Of a stretch of DNA of 64,000 nucleotides, positions 35,185 through 48,395 are shown in pieces. A model generated the notes under the pieces. The model worked only from the letters and a program-made list of their open reading frames with translations. It ran no database searches and was not told the origin of the DNA. The DNA comes from Polytrichum commune (lineage: Eukaryota > Streptophyta > Polytrichopsida > Polytrichales > Polytrichaceae): the NCBI GenBank assembly GCA_950295325.1, contig OX485804.1:21824001-21888000 (forward strand). The letters are read 5' to 3'. The first letter of the stretch is position 1, and each line of letters opens with the position of its first letter. The translations under genes were made by a program, and so were the position numbers.

Positions 35185-37575
35185 TCATGGGGCTTCAATT
35201 TGCTGTTTTCCAAGATTTGTTATCATGTTGGGGCTTTCGCTCAGGATATCGTCAACAATTTTGTGCAGCACTATCGCCCTCCCCACTGACCCTGCAATGC
35301 TTGGGATCAGTCCGTCAACAGTTATGATCGGAGTCTTATCCTCACATTGTTGGGTGAAGTAGACGATCCTCGCCAGCATGGTGGCCTGCTCCTTCTTCAG
35401 TTCTCTGTTCTCTGTCTCGAGCTCCTGCACCCTCTTGCCTAGATCCATCTCGCCACTATTCCTCTCCCTCTCTAACTGTGCATTTCTGAAATTCCCCCAA
35501 GGCAAAACATGGTGATCAATGAACTCTGCTTCGGATCAGAATAGAATCATTACAAACCTAATATACATACACTTTGTTATGATGTATAAAAATAATATGC
35601 TTCAGCATACATACCTTTGAGCAAGATGATTCAGAAGGATAAAAGTCTTCTTTATCTCCTCACCAATTTCGTCAAACTGTTCCTTCACGCTGTCTGAATT
35701 GAGCTCATCCAAACACATCTGCAATCTGGTACACATCGCCATAATTTTTCAGAACTCGTTACCTTTCAGAACATCACGAGGCATGAAGAACCACCACATG
35801 ATTCTACTGAAGCGTCAATGTAAGGTATACGGGTGTTATTAGATTACTTTCTTAATGGGACATTAGATTGGTATGTGGTTAGGTGAGATCATCGAACGAA
35901 TATCATAAAGAAACATGTTTAAAAGAGATTGGGCTACGTCTTCAAATTTTACTAACTACTCCACACTAGTGAACACAATTGGGAGGACCTAAGTATTCAT
36001 TTAAAGAATCAACAAAATTGCAGTTTCGATAAAGTTACCTCTTATACCTAAATCATAGGAGGTCCGATTTTTCATCCCTTTTTTTAAGGATGCTTCATCA
36101 TAGATTTGCTAAAGCAACACAAGTTTCAATAGCAAGTTTCATACACAGCTTATGTAAATCTAATCGGTAGAAGTTGGAGAACATGAAAAACGAACCGAAT
36201 GACACCCACATACCTTAGGTAGAATTAACGATTGAACAAAGCAGGATTTTCCTTGATGCGGTGAGCATGTCAGGAGTTATGTCTTGAAGTTCTTTCATCA
36301 TTAAGTTTGACCACTTAATTAAATACAGTTCTTAAATTGAAAAGTTCTCTTCTGCACAATTGTTTTAGGCAGAGATAATTTAACCTCCTCCGGAGATTTA
36401 TGTTGACGCTGAGTAACCGGCGCTCATTTGCTAGGTGCTCTCTGAACATGCTCTGCAGGGCTCGCACTTGGCGTCGCAAATTCGCCGCAGATGAGGTTGC
36501 AGGAGGTGCCAGGAGCCTTTCCACCCGAAGGTTCGGATCTAGAGGTGATGCTGTAGGATGTGTCAATAATGCATGTAGGCCACCGGTTTTGAGACAGGAG
36601 GCTAATATGGGAGCTGCAACAGCCGCCTCGCTCAAACCGCCATGATCGATAACCCTAGCCGTTGTATGAGAATTTTGAAGGTCGTATGGGAAGTGATGAT
36701 CAAGGGAGGACTGGGTGTCTGAGAGGTCGAGCTCCGTGAGTATAGATTCAATTTCAAGCTGATCTGAATTCAGGTGATGTTTCGTGTCAGTGTTCTCACT
36801 CGATTCGGAGCCACATGTGGACCAGCTGCAGGCAAAGTCATTAGAGAAGCACACACGCATCGCAGCTGCCAACAAGCGTCACGGAACTCGCATTAGTGTA
36901 TTGCATTTGGTTGCTGATCAAACTCGAAACAACTTCTTCAAAACTTTGGTTCTTGCAGCAATCCTTATCTGAATTCAAACAGCAGAATTTATATTTTGTG
37001 ATAATTACGGATTTGTAGTACTCCATGGTTGCTGAAACTCAACAATTTCTTCAGACTCTTGCAAATTCTTGCAGCGATCTCTATTTAAATTCAAACAACA
37101 TGATGTTGTGTGAATCACGGAATTCGCATTATTTGCCCATGGTTGCTGAAACTCAAAACGATTTCTTTGACCTCTCGTTCTTGCGCCAATCTTTAGGTAT
37201 ATGAATTCAAGCAACATCATTAATCTGTGATATCACGTTACATGATCATGTAATAATTTTATCACTGACTAATTGACCTACAGAAGTGCTCATTATACTC
37301 ATACTCTGCCGAGCTGAGCGAATACAGTCCTCTGTGCAGCCTGAGTAGGAGGGTTCTCCTTCGTCAGGAACAGTATGTGTGGAGCGATCGTTCGAATCTG
37401 TGGTGACGATGTCACCATCTGCAACAGATTTCTTTTCTTCAGGTTTGTTGGCTTGGCAGGCTGCATTCATGGTAGGCGTTTTGGGTCTTTCTGCTACTTC
37501 TCGTAAAACGCAATCTCCGTGATCTGACTTCTCTGTGCCTGCTGCCGTGCCCATGGTCGTGAAGATCTTACACAT
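35185..37575 (-). CDS. Unrecognised coiled-coil protein, 387 aa
   Basis: Four exons on the minus strand by eye: 37575-37305, 36865-36385, 35725-35615 and 35485-35185, with phases that join exactly, giving 387 residues. I do not recognise the family. Residues 1-90 are polar and probably disordered. The middle has acidic and Leu-rich segments (residues about 118-145). From about residue 210 to 325 there is a long predicted coiled coil: it begins LRRQVRALQSMFREH, crosses two splice junctions without a break in heptad-like pattern, and continues through KRVQELETENRELKKEQ. A conserved-looking C-terminal part follows (TPIITVDGLIPSIAGSVGRA). The uninterrupted coiled coil across three exons is the main support for the model. 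No transmembrane or signal sequence is seen. The second Met (residue 8) is an alternative start. Intron 1 contains tandem repeats, and its acceptor at 36866 is the least certain junction; another acceptor-like site is about 30 nt downstream but breaks the frame. Confidence 0.65.
36881..37240 (-). repeat. Three-unit tandem repeat inside intron 1
   Basis: Imperfect units start at about 36881, 37007 and 37117, with a partial fourth start at 37235, giving periods of roughly 126, 110 and 118 bp. Shared parts are 'tcacggaa.tcgcatta', 'ggttgctga.a.aactc.aaa' and 'cttgc.gcaatc.tta..tgaattcaa.ca'. In minus orientation each unit carries a related open segment, so they may be remnants of duplicated exon-like sequence. 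Confidence 0.75.
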
Positions 37576-40553
37576 GAAGAATTCACAAAACTTCTTCGAT
37601 CTGGCTTCTACGTGCCAGGGCTTTCAAGCATGATTTTAAAGTGCCAGCGGTTCTCCACGGTGCACAATCTTTGTTCGCCTAATCCTAAGAAGATGCACAA
37701 ATTTACAAACCACTCAAATGAGGAAGCTGGAGGAGAAGAAGTGGTCGAAGAGTTGCTGAGGGAGACAGACAGGCTGAAGTGGTCGGTTGAAAGTAAGTTC
37801 CGAATTTTCGGAGAAACGGTTCAGCGCCGTAAACACCTTTTCCTGCCCCTTCGCAAGCTCACCATAAAATTTCGAAGGAACGGCAGCAGATGTTGGAATT
37901 TCAGTGCCGTTGCATGATTGCAACAGCTGTGGTTGCAGCTCACAAGAACAACTACACTAGCGTTCGACCACGAGACTGAATACTTCACCGACATGTTAAA
38001 AGATGGTACGTCAGGGAAGTGAAGATTTTTTTTTCAAGGGCGGTTCATATCAAAGCATGCGAACCACAAACCGTCTGATAATTCTGTCATTTGTTGCGAG
38101 TAAGGATCAAGGATTGTATCAGATCAGCTCCAAAACTCTACAGGACTTATAATTTTGAACCTGATTTGCTTCCCATACTAGTTGGTGCTCGTCTGGAACA
38201 GACAGACATGAAAAAAGACAATGTGGAGACATAACAGACGTTGTCGTGGAATTCAACAAAATAAGTTTCTATCTAGTGCTTAGAAATTGACCTGTGTTTG
38301 TTACTCCCAGTCCCCTTCTAAAGGCAAGTTCTGGAGTGGGACATGCATCAACACATCAGATAATAGGTAACAAACATCAATCGAAATACTATAATTTCCT
38401 CAAATATATATAAGATATTCACTTGTCACACTATTGAGCATGCTATGCCCTGATGGGAGGTAGGCTGCATTGCAGTGGCAATAGAGAAACAGTTTGAAGT
38501 AATAAGGGTGATGCAATATGCTAAGCCACCATGCCCCAAAACAACACAGATCTTGTCATCCCATCACCAATACTTCAACTCAAGACAATCCACTGTCCAG
38601 GATACAAATACACAAGCATTTTATACTCACCACAATGTACCCTCCAATCCACAATGCACAACAAACCATGAATTTGAGATAGGAAGATTTGACCCTTGAA
38701 ACATACTAAAACTACCTATGGAAACTCGATCATTCTGTACACAAAATTGTTATCCAAGAGAACATGTTTTGAGATAAAGTTGTGCCATTCCACATTACAA
38801 GCTTCAGCAAGCTCAAGTAAACAATAACTAGACTTTCGATAAATCACATTCTGTACCACTAGGAGTATACAAAAGTGTTCTCAGAGCATTTTCGTTGCAT
38901 TTGGGTTCCTGCATAAACAACAGCTTTCTGTCACCATCCACACCTCACCCTTGACAGCTTCATCTGCTATGAAGTCACTTTGATGCATGTTTGGTCTACA
39001 GAACCTGCTGTTAGTATTTCACAAACAAGACAGGAGGTCCGGTTTTTTCAACCTTTCATCCAACAGATGATATTTTGACCAAGAACAGCAAATAAGGGAC
39101 AAAAGCCCATGTCAGTGGCCTTTGTATCCAGTGTATGGACCTTCGCTGACAAACCTGTACCAAAGCAGCTGTCCACATGCCGTGAGACTGGAGCAACAGC
39201 ACAACGAATACCTGTAGTTTAAAGATGTACAAGTTTACCACTGGTACAGAAATACCTTACAAATGACCTCACACATCAGAGATGATGGCTTCAGGTTGAC
39301 AACCGCCAGAAAATTGGAGGCAGCAGCTCTTCTCGAGTGAAAAGAAGAATGCACAAGTCAGTCAGACAGGTATGTGCAAGCAGTGCAGTTGATACCTTCC
39401 ATGAGCAAGTTGTACAGCACACCCACCATGATATCTGCTTAGACTGCTAGCACCTGCGCCCTAGTTGAGAAAGAAAGAGTGGTATATTGAGCTGCCAGCA
39501 CACATGCCACAACAAGAAGGATGGCAGCAGCAACGAGGATCAACTGAAACTGCAAATTCTGCGCCCCGACAAATTTCGACAAACAACCAGCAGCAGGCAG
39601 CTCAGCCGGCCCCAAAGTCAGCAGCCAGCAACCACCACAGCTCAGCTACCACACCGAGGACATGGTGTATTCCCACGACCCCACTCAACACTACCACAAT
39701 ACCCAGAGTTTGAACAATCCGTACCCCGTCAGACCATGTACCAAAATCTGCTTATACTGCTTTTAAAGTACTCTTGTCATACACGTTGATGTGATCTTCA
39801 AAATCTTGTCTCCTACAATTTGTAAAAGCAGTGAAGGGAGAACAGCATAAGCTGGTACTAATGTTGGATGCGGTTTTAAAGCTCCTCTAAGATGAAAAGG
39901 TGTCTCAAGTCCCCATACTATGGACAGCAGTGTCTTAGTAACCCCACTCCACTCCACTCCACTCCGCTCCGCTCATCATAGTACTATCATAACACCATAT
40001 CCACTACAATATTACTGCCGCATGCCACAAGAAAAAGTCAACCAGGTCAACAAACTAACCAGCCAAACACATCCACAACGGCGTAACTTAAAGTTGCTAT
40101 TTCCCCTCACAGTTCAGCACTTTCCAAAACCTCCACTGTCCACCCATCACCATTTCCGGCCACTCCTTCAGTAACCCAAATGCTTGACCTTCACTGTATG
40201 CCAGGTGGGTCTGCAATGACACATGCTAACATATGTCATGACAGTGGACAAGTTCTTGCAATCAACTTGACAAACTAATCCCTGACAGTAACATACTGTT
40301 TCCATAACTGTGTCACAAAGATGAAAAGCACATCCATGCCCTCTAATAGTACTCTTCAGAACATGTTAGCCATATATTATCAAATTAGCCCCACCGCAGT
40401 TGCCTTGATATTACAAGGTTAAACTACTTGAGGTTAAATTTTTAAAATCAACTGTAAAAATAAAACAGAATAATTCCTCAAACTGCTAATACACCTAACA
40501 AATACGAAATACCATAATCATGGAGCCATTGTGAATGCCCACCCACCTCTAGC
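37576..40553. other. Intergenic flank and probable 3' untranslated region of the SC35 gene
   Basis: A short plus-strand frame at 37612-37917 overlaps the probable 5' leader of the coiled-coil gene and resembles nothing known. A pentanucleotide tract (ACTCC/GCTCC) lies at 39944-39973. The part next to 40553 is probably the 3' UTR of the SC35 gene, which may extend far and contain introns; I cannot place its end. Confidence 0.4.
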
Positions 40554-43500
40554 TCAAGGTCCATCAGAATGGACTGGAGAAGGACTGCGGGCCTGGTCAG
40601 GAGTTGAACTACGTCGAGGATGCTCTGGAGAAATGCTACGCTGAGGTGGTGAATGGCTCCTGGCTCCAGGTGAACTTGAAATTTGGCGCCGAGGAGGCGA
40701 TGATTTTTCTTCTGGAGATTCACTATCCCTGATTACACAAACACCTCTTTGAGAACAAATCCATAAAAGATACCTTTTTTATTTAAAATTCACTAGATCC
40801 AGACATGCAAGGACTTGAGTTGGCCTTTAAAAGTCAGTCCATTTGAGGGGGATGATCTCTCCTGAATGCAAAGAGCATATTTACAAAAAACAATAACCTT
40901 CTCAGGAAATTAGTTATACGCTACGTCTACACCTTTGATCAGAATACTTTGGCTACCTGACTGGATCCAAAGGAGATGAATCTCCATTTCTTGCAACCAC
41001 TTCCTTCATTGGCTCTTCAGAGTCTAACCGCTTTGTTGGACTGCGACTCATGCTTCGGCTGGGGCTGTGACTCACGCTACGTTTTCTTGGAGGGCTGGCA
41101 CTTTGCTTCCTTCGAGGGCTGTGTCCTCTACTTGGACTGCAAGATATAAACACAAGTTCGTTCAGGAAGAATGAATATGTACTAATTACTAAAATTCTAT
41201 GGTAAAATATCTATCATAAATGCAAATATCTTCTCTTTGTGTGCAAACCAAAAGTGTCTGAAATTTCTTATACTGACCTCACAATGACTACCAGAGCTAC
41301 ATGCTAGACCTTGATAGAAATGCAAAAAAACTGCATCATGGCACATCCTGTGCCTTAAGGTATTGTGCCAGTACCTGCGGCTTGTGTGAGGGGAAGTTTT
41401 AGGTCTATCAGATACACTGCGAGATGAGCGCTTTACATCTCCACTTGTACGGCCACGACTTCTGCTTCGACTGCGACTGACACTGCGAGAGGGACTCCGG
41501 CGTCTTGAACTACGACCCCGTTCTCTCTCCCGATCTCCTCCACCTCGGCCTCTCTCGTCACGGTACCTTTCACGCTCATAACGGTCACGACTTCGACTGC
41601 GCCGACGTGTGTCACGTGGATAACGTTCATCCTCCCTGGTGTGCCTTCTATCTCGGCTGCAAAACAGACAAAGCAAAATTTCTTTGTTGAAAATCTGAAC
41701 AGACAAAAAAATACAGAGCAGTGATGATGCAAGATGAATAGAACAGACATCAAAAGCTTGTATAGGTTGTTGCTTCATGAAGTGCAAGTAATTTCAAGCA
41801 TCCATAAAACTCAGAGGAATGATATAGAAGAAGGTATGAGCTTCATCAACACTGCTAGAGAAAAGCCAGAAGTGAAGCTAGCAATACCTTGGGCGCCTTG
41901 GGCTTCGACTTCTGGACCTGCTGACTTTCTTCACAGTGGTTTCTGTGATTCTTCCTCTTTGACTGCAGCACATCAGGAAAGAAGGAATTGCCAGGTGTCA
42001 AGAAATATTTGTCAGAAAATGTTAGCTGCCTACCTTCCAGAATGTTATGTAGTAAATTAAACTGTTTATCATACCATTTGACATATCCATAAAACCAACA
42101 GATCCTGGAGGAAAAAACATCTCAAACACGCACAGAACATTAACAGCTTCTAAGAAGCCCAAATCCACTGCTCAACCAGGCATCCTGACTTTAAACATGT
42201 TTGTGCACCTATGATTAAACCCTCCAAGATCTGTGCAGCAGCATGCCAAGCATCCGACAGCTAGTCTGATATCCTTGGAGGGAATCAGGAACCATATAGC
42301 GTGCAGTTGGGTACTATGTAGAAGCTAGCAGGTTCTAAAACAAAAACTAGATGATTTGAGAAATCTCCTGCAAATAAATTGTGTATAGAGACAAAAACTA
42401 CTGATTCTAAAGAACCTAGCATGTACATCCTACAGCAGAACCACATGTGCACAACTGTAGCCAAGTTAGAGCCAAGAACTAATCAAGTAGTCTTCTAGAA
42501 TATAAATGCTGTAGAATGACATTGCCCTGCCCCCATGGACATCCCCTAGACATGACAATCTCCTTCTCATGCAAAGGTTGCATGAGATTTGGGAGCTTGA
42601 GATTGAAGACCCTACAGAAGGGTATCATCACAGCTGCCCAAAATAACACAGCTAATAAGTAGCTGAAGACTCACATTGGCTCATCATTGCGACCATACTT
42701 CGCACTCTGCACGACGATGTGTCTTCCATCAACTGCCCTGCCTGCATCAAAGCGACATGAATGACGGAGGAATTAGGTGACCGCTATTAACTTACATGGT
42801 TTCCATCTCCCGACCATACTTCGCATACTGAACCACCATGTCTCGCCCATCAACATTCCTGCCTGCATCGCGGCAAATCAGATGTAACAATACTTAGCAG
42901 TGGCTTATATATTGTAGATCTAATTAAAGTATGGGAAACCCACGTCATCGACTTAGACTCAGATTACAAGCTTACACCCAAGCTGAAAGAGCCACTAGTC
43001 ACCAAAATCGGTTTCCAACTAAGACAGACACAATAAACAGTGGCCAAGATTCAAAAGGACAGATGGTCCACCATCCAAGCGCTCTATGGCCTTCTGTGCC
43101 TCGTCAGCATACTTGTATCGAACAAATGCAAATCCTCGAGATTCTCCGGTCCTGGAAAGATGACCCACCATTGAAAAGCAAGCAAGTCATCAGCAGACCA
43201 CTTCGAAAGCCCAAAAATTCCATTGTTAGTCTGTAGCTTCTGAAGAATCCAGAATTTATAATGTCCATCTGTTTGCATAATGGAGGGACCTCACAGGTAA
43301 TAAAATGCAAGATAAATGAAGCTAGCAATACCTTCGATCTCTTGGAATAAATATGTCCACCACCTTCCCATATCGATCAAACAAAGGGTAAAGATCATCT
43401 GCACTTGTACCTGTTCAAGAAACAAAGGAAGCACATTACAAATAGACCACTTTTCATGGGCATGAAGGCACCAATCTCATTAACCTCACGAAACCCATAA

Positions 43501-44843
43501 AACAGGAACAAATAAGATGTTTTGCCCTGAACTGTGTGTTCAAGACCAGGGTGTCAATGCCTTAAAAGTGATCCCTTTCAGAATTTCCTATTTGAATGTG
43601 AATGTGCAGATCAGTAAAATGTGGCCAAGAGAACAAAACTTGCTGGAGTTGTTTCACATCCTCCTTAGCATGTTCAGTAACTTATTCCTGATGGTGGTTT
43701 ACATTTTAGCTTTCGCATATCAGCTAAAGCATGCACTTCATAGTCAAGGAAGACATTTATTTGGCAGCCTTCTTCAAACACAGGATGGAGGCATATTGAA
43801 CCATTAGAAACATAGGCTTTAGTGACTGATGTACAGGACCCACAGTATATCAAACTAGTGGCATCAAAAACTCGAACCAATCCTTACAGTCCTAAAAGGG
43901 TGAAATCACTTCTTCACTTCATTTCCTGACAATTCTAGGGGTAGAACATTGTTCCTTGCCGCATCAAGAATAATACAAAGATGCCATGTTGAACACAGAT
44001 GATTCCAACATTATATCAATTTCTCCATCATTTATGGATAAAACAGATACCCATGATTCATGTTAAATGAACAAGGTGCTCACAATATATTCCCAACACC
44101 ATCTTCTGATGCACTTCACTTTGCACGCATATCCTAAAGACATACTGGAACAAATAATTAAGTGAAGGCCCAATAATGATACATTAGAGCACCATAGCAG
44201 ATTGCTAGAATTATCCCCAAAAGATGGAGACAAATGAGCACACTGTACCATTTAGCCAGTGCACAGACTAAGTCATACCATTGACTACAAACAGACGAGC
44301 TACAACCTTGCAGGTTCTTGGAACAAGTATCGCGCAGGCCATCAACCACACTTTCCCGTCTAGAGCCTGTTCTCGATGCCCTCCCTTATACCCACTCACT
44401 GAAGATAATTAAATTCATCAAAAGAACAAAACAACAAACCCCACACATCCACATTCCTCATGCAACCGTGCCAACAAAACTAGGACGGGAGGAAAAACCG
44501 GTGAAACGAACCCTACCACCAATCTACACAACACCAGGAACTTCCCTGAATGGCTCCTACATGAAACCCGACAACGCCAACGCCCAAAACTACATTTGTC
44601 CCAAACCACAACTAAGAATGACCTCCAAACCATCGACCTCCACACACTTGTCAAGAATAGGGCACCAAGCCACACAAACCCCAGCAAGCCAGCAAACCCC
44701 AGACACAAAGCAACAGTAAAACACATGCATTATAGCAAGCGGCAGGAGAAGGGAACAGGAGACATACGGAAAGTAATGTTGAGCACAAGCAGGGAGTATG
44801 TGTCCCTGATGTCTGGAGGTCCGGCTCTGCCGAAGTGCGACAT
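40554..44843 (-). CDS. SC35: SC35-type SR splicing factor, 337 aa, with an alternative exon pair
   Basis: Exons on the minus strand by eye: 44843-44768, 43410-43332, 43151-43072, then one of 42862-42796 or 42741-42675, then 41962-41888, 41656-41375, 41136-40957 and 40728-40554. With either alternative exon the protein has 337 residues and all phases match. The N-terminus MSHFGRAGPPDIRDTYSLL is almost that of plant SC35. The RRM spans about residues 16-95, with RNP2 LLVLNI at 19-24 and RNP1 RGFAFVRY at 57-64. A long RS domain with many RS, SP and RDR repeats runs from about residue 115 to the end. SC35 proteins bind exonic enhancers and recruit U1 snRNP and U2AF in nuclear speckles. Intron 1 is long (1357 bp), the usual site of alternative splicing in plant SR genes. 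The upstream flank is GC-rich. The start is the only ATG consistent with the family N-terminus. Confidence 0.93.
42675..42741 (-). other. SC35: SC35 alternative exon B (67 nt)
   Basis: Same length, same acceptor 'gatgcag', same phases as exon A, with donor GTGAGT. It encodes RAVDGRHIVVQSAKYGR and NDEP. Six or more of the 21 residues differ from exon A, including Ser in place of the strand Tyr. The 54-nt spacer to exon A is below the normal minimum plant intron, which should prevent A-to-B splicing. Confidence 0.85.
42796..42862 (-). other. SC35: SC35 alternative exon A (67 nt)
   Basis: Encodes, with the split Gly before and Ile after, RNVDGRDMVVQYAKYGR and EMET, i.e. the loop and last beta strand of the RRM. 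It enters in phase 1 and leaves in phase 2. The acceptor is 'gatgcag' and the donor is GTAAGT. The Tyr in VQYAKYG matches the aromatic found in Arabidopsis SC35 (VQFAKYG), so this is probably the canonical version. Confidence 0.85.
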
Positions 44844-45315
44844 GGCTGCTGCGTCGCTTAGGGTTTCACGGCGCGGTGCACAAACGGCAGCAAAAACGGC
44901 AGCGCCAGGGCCGAGTGCAAAAGGAGCGTAAGAGCCAGAGGCGGGTCACGTTGGCGGCGAGCGTGGGCAGGCGGGGAGGGAAGGGCTACAATAGGAATTG
45001 GGGTTTGAGGCGTGACGCCATAGCCAGGGGAAAAAGGGCGACGAAGGACTAAGATTTTCCGAGGAAGGCTCCCCCCTCGTCCCCCAGGTCCCCTAACTAC
45101 CCGCCTCCTCTTGGGATCTCGTTCCAGGTCCCTCTCCACGTCTCAATTCCTTTGGGACCTCGATCCAGGTCCTTGCCCACGTCTCAAAGCCTTGAGGGTT
45201 TGGTTTAATGTTTAACACTCATGGACTTGAGGTGGAAAAGCTCAAAACCAGGAGGAAGAGATGAATAACACCATCGTTTTTGTGGGAAGAGAGAGAGAGA
45301 GAGAGAGCGAGAGAG
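44844..45315 (-). promoter_or_regulatory. Leader and promoter-proximal region of the SC35 gene
   Basis: A markedly GC-rich stretch precedes the SC35 start codon. It contains a 41-bp imperfect tandem duplication (45112-45152 and 45153-45193; both units start 'tggga.ctcg.tccaggtcc') and a (GA)n tract at 45289-45315. GA repeats are common in plant core promoters. No TATA box can be placed with confidence. Confidence 0.5.
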
Positions 45316-48300
45316 CATATTCACCAATGCATGGCCATGCTTTTAGGCAAGAAGACATGTAAGGTGGGTGGGATAAAAATAGACATGTTTACCTCTTCAT
45401 CCAATATAGTTCTACAATATTTTTAGAGCACTAAATACATAACCAGTACGAGATGGTTAGAACACAACATTACTCAACATTTCACTTTATCTTGGAATAA
45501 AGTAATATTGTTTTGTGGATCCCTCGAACAAAGTAGTCATATTCAGTTATTATTCATACACACATGCTAACAGTTGAAGATTTGGGAGGAATTGTATTCC
45601 CATCACTATTCCTAGGATGCACTACACATCAACACTATTCATTTGACATGTTATTTATAGTGTTGTTATTCACTGGCAATATTCGCAATATTCATACTAT
45701 CGTTATTCACCATTCATATTTGTGTCAATCTCTTCATGTTATCTAAGTTTCTTCCCATGAAGGTAAAATGGTGGAGGCCCATGTTGTATGTTAAATATAG
45801 ATTCAATTGAACTCAACCATATGCACGAGTAATATTATGAAGTTGAGGATATAGTCATTTTTCTTGTAAATTTTAGAGCTCACAGTAATGTCTTATTCAA
45901 TTTGTAAAGTCAAAACACTTCTTCTTCTTAAACCATCATATAATTCCCTTTGTATCCTATTCCAATCATGTTTATTCCCAATATATTATGTTGAGTACTG
46001 AACCTAGAATAATCAACAAATTTTGAGCATGTAGCCCAATCAATTACAAGCACATGTGTTTTTTTTGGTGTTTGTTCAACCTAGCCATGCATCACTTAAA
46101 TAAAGATCTATTGAGTGAAATCACCGAATTAGGTTCACTGATGTTAAGAGGCTTAGTGCTATATAACCATGAACATGGACTAAAGGGTGATGCCTACTAT
46201 GACACAAAAATAAATATAAAGTGGAATAAACTTCAACCATGTAATATTCAAATTGGTCAAGACTCTATTGAATCTTGCGTAGAAATTAACAACTTCGCAC
46301 TCAAGTGTTGACCCAAGCAACACTCTATTGTATCACTACACACAATACCACACACAAAGCATGACTTTCCACCCATTAAACCTATTGTAGTCCATATGCC
46401 CCCCCCCCTCCTACATTAACCTAGGATTAATGTTGAGAGTTCATATGTTAATTGTTAACTGTTATTATAAGACCTATATAATTCTAATACTCCCACTACC
46501 ATGATATTGGCCAAAAAATAACTTAAAAGCAAGAACTTTCAAGACCACAATATTGGCACTGTTCATGGACATATATCAACCTATGCTACATTAGAAGAAT
46601 GAGAATATAACTTGAAGTGTTTTATGAAACACTTCCTTACATATAATTGGAAGCATGCAATTTTTTGAAGCTTTATGAATTTAAACTTTAAGTGTAACAT
46701 TACCTCTCCATAACAAAGTAGACCCTTCATTTTAACTCTCGTTGTTTATAATTTTTCGTGAGTGACTCTTCCTTTGAGTTATGATATGTGGTTGGAGTTC
46801 ATAGGTGGTCATCAAGCTTGAGGGTGGAGGCAAGTTGGTTGGCTTGCTTGCTTGGTGGTCGTTGATGCTATAAGACTAATCTATATTTGACAAGTTGAAC
46901 CATACATGCCCCAAATATGCCGTGCTTGTGTTCTCTTGAACTAACATTGAAAATATCCACATATATAATCTAGTGACTTGACACTTGAAATGACACGACT
47001 TCAATCACACATTGACACACCTCACTTACCAATAAAAGGGTACTAAGTAATGAAAGTTTTTTTTATCATGATTTTAATTAAGTGATTTTTCACAAAGGAT
47101 TTCACACGTCCTTAATAGCTTGCCAATGAGATATTCATCCCAACGCTTCTTCTTGACAAGATCATTCCCATTCATAACATCCATGAACACTTTCCCATCC
47201 ATTGTATGTAGTTCTCAAAATAATGTGATCCTATGACACATGTCATTGAAGGAACATGTACATGTCTACACCCACTAATGTGTTGACATTTGAAAGTATT
47301 GAATTCAACTTTCAAATTAATAACTCATCGAGTTGTGCTACAATAAACAATTCCACCTCAATACAAAAGCACCGACTTAAGTTGGATTTTTTTTTTTCAT
47401 GAATCTCATGAAATGCCAATGAACTTTTCAAAGATTAAAATCTCAAAGACCGAGGTCACACTTTATTGAATCATCATGGCAGCAATAGTTTCTGGATAAG
47501 ATGTGGGAAAGGTGGATTGCTGCATTCAAATACATTGTAAACATTCGAGAGGCAAAGACATCTTGAGGATCACATTCACATCAACATTATAAGTTACAAT
47601 GGAGAACAATGCATACTTAATTATACCTCAATTTGCCAGTTTTAGTGCAACTACAATAGTTTCATTTGTAGCATTGACAACACATATGCACTTGAGAAAA
47701 GTAGCCACTGTAGACACCTTCACTGATCATACAATCTGCTTTGTTACAAAATTGGATGTTGAAACTCAAGCTCAACTCCGAACATTGGCTCATTTGCATC
47801 CAAAAATGTACACATCTTGCCCTAGTTGGGAAGTAGTTGAATTCAAGGTCATTCGTATCATAAACTCTCACGCCTACTGAAACTTTACAAAGCAAAAGTT
47901 TACAACTAGACTATGTACACATTTGATGATGATGACCAGGAAAAGAACACAAGCTGGCTCAAAAGTTGAATTTCAGCTAGGTCAGTTTTGCAGATAACTA
48001 AGCAAAAATGACATTTCGTTTTGTCCGAATTCTTCCAAATTTCTTCCAAAATGTCGACATGGAAGTGTTGATGACATCAGTGACCCAGAAATACAATATC
48101 TTCGAGAACCCTCAAACCCTTGGTCAGGGAGTACGAATGCATTCAAGACATTTTACAAAAAGCAGTAGTACTCAACTGCGGCAGTGTCATTATAGTTTGT
48201 GATTTATGTGGGCGTGGCCGCCGCCCATCAAGGGGATCCCGGTTGTGTGTGCAAAACCTGCAATAATTTGTCTTCCTGTCATTCGAGATCCTGAGACCCA

Positions 48301-48395
48301 AATCTTTGAAAAATCACCCATGTCTGCGAAACATCACGGCGGTCTTCATAATTCACATTGGTCGTTTTATGCGTGGTCACATTTCCATTGAAAGT
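45316..48395. other. Gene-free stretch
   Basis: A run of C lies near 46400. Frames of 60-93 codons (for example 47599-47880) resemble no known protein. The last few hundred bases before 48396 are probably the 3' untranslated part of the BTB gene. Confidence 0.5.

Noticed and set aside
36315..36391. Read-through end of exon 2 of the coiled-coil gene (NYLCLKQL... to a stop)
   Set aside because: Splicing at GTTAAA (36384) joins exon 3 in frame and continues the coiled coil; the read-through does not.
41433..41753. Second minus-strand frame over the SC35 RS domain
   Set aside because: Shadow frame of Arg/Ser-rich codons; the RS frame fits the exon phases and the family.
44318..44726. Open frames on both strands in SC35 intron 1
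   Set aside because: They overlap each other, have biased composition and no domain, and lie within an intron of a well-supported gene.
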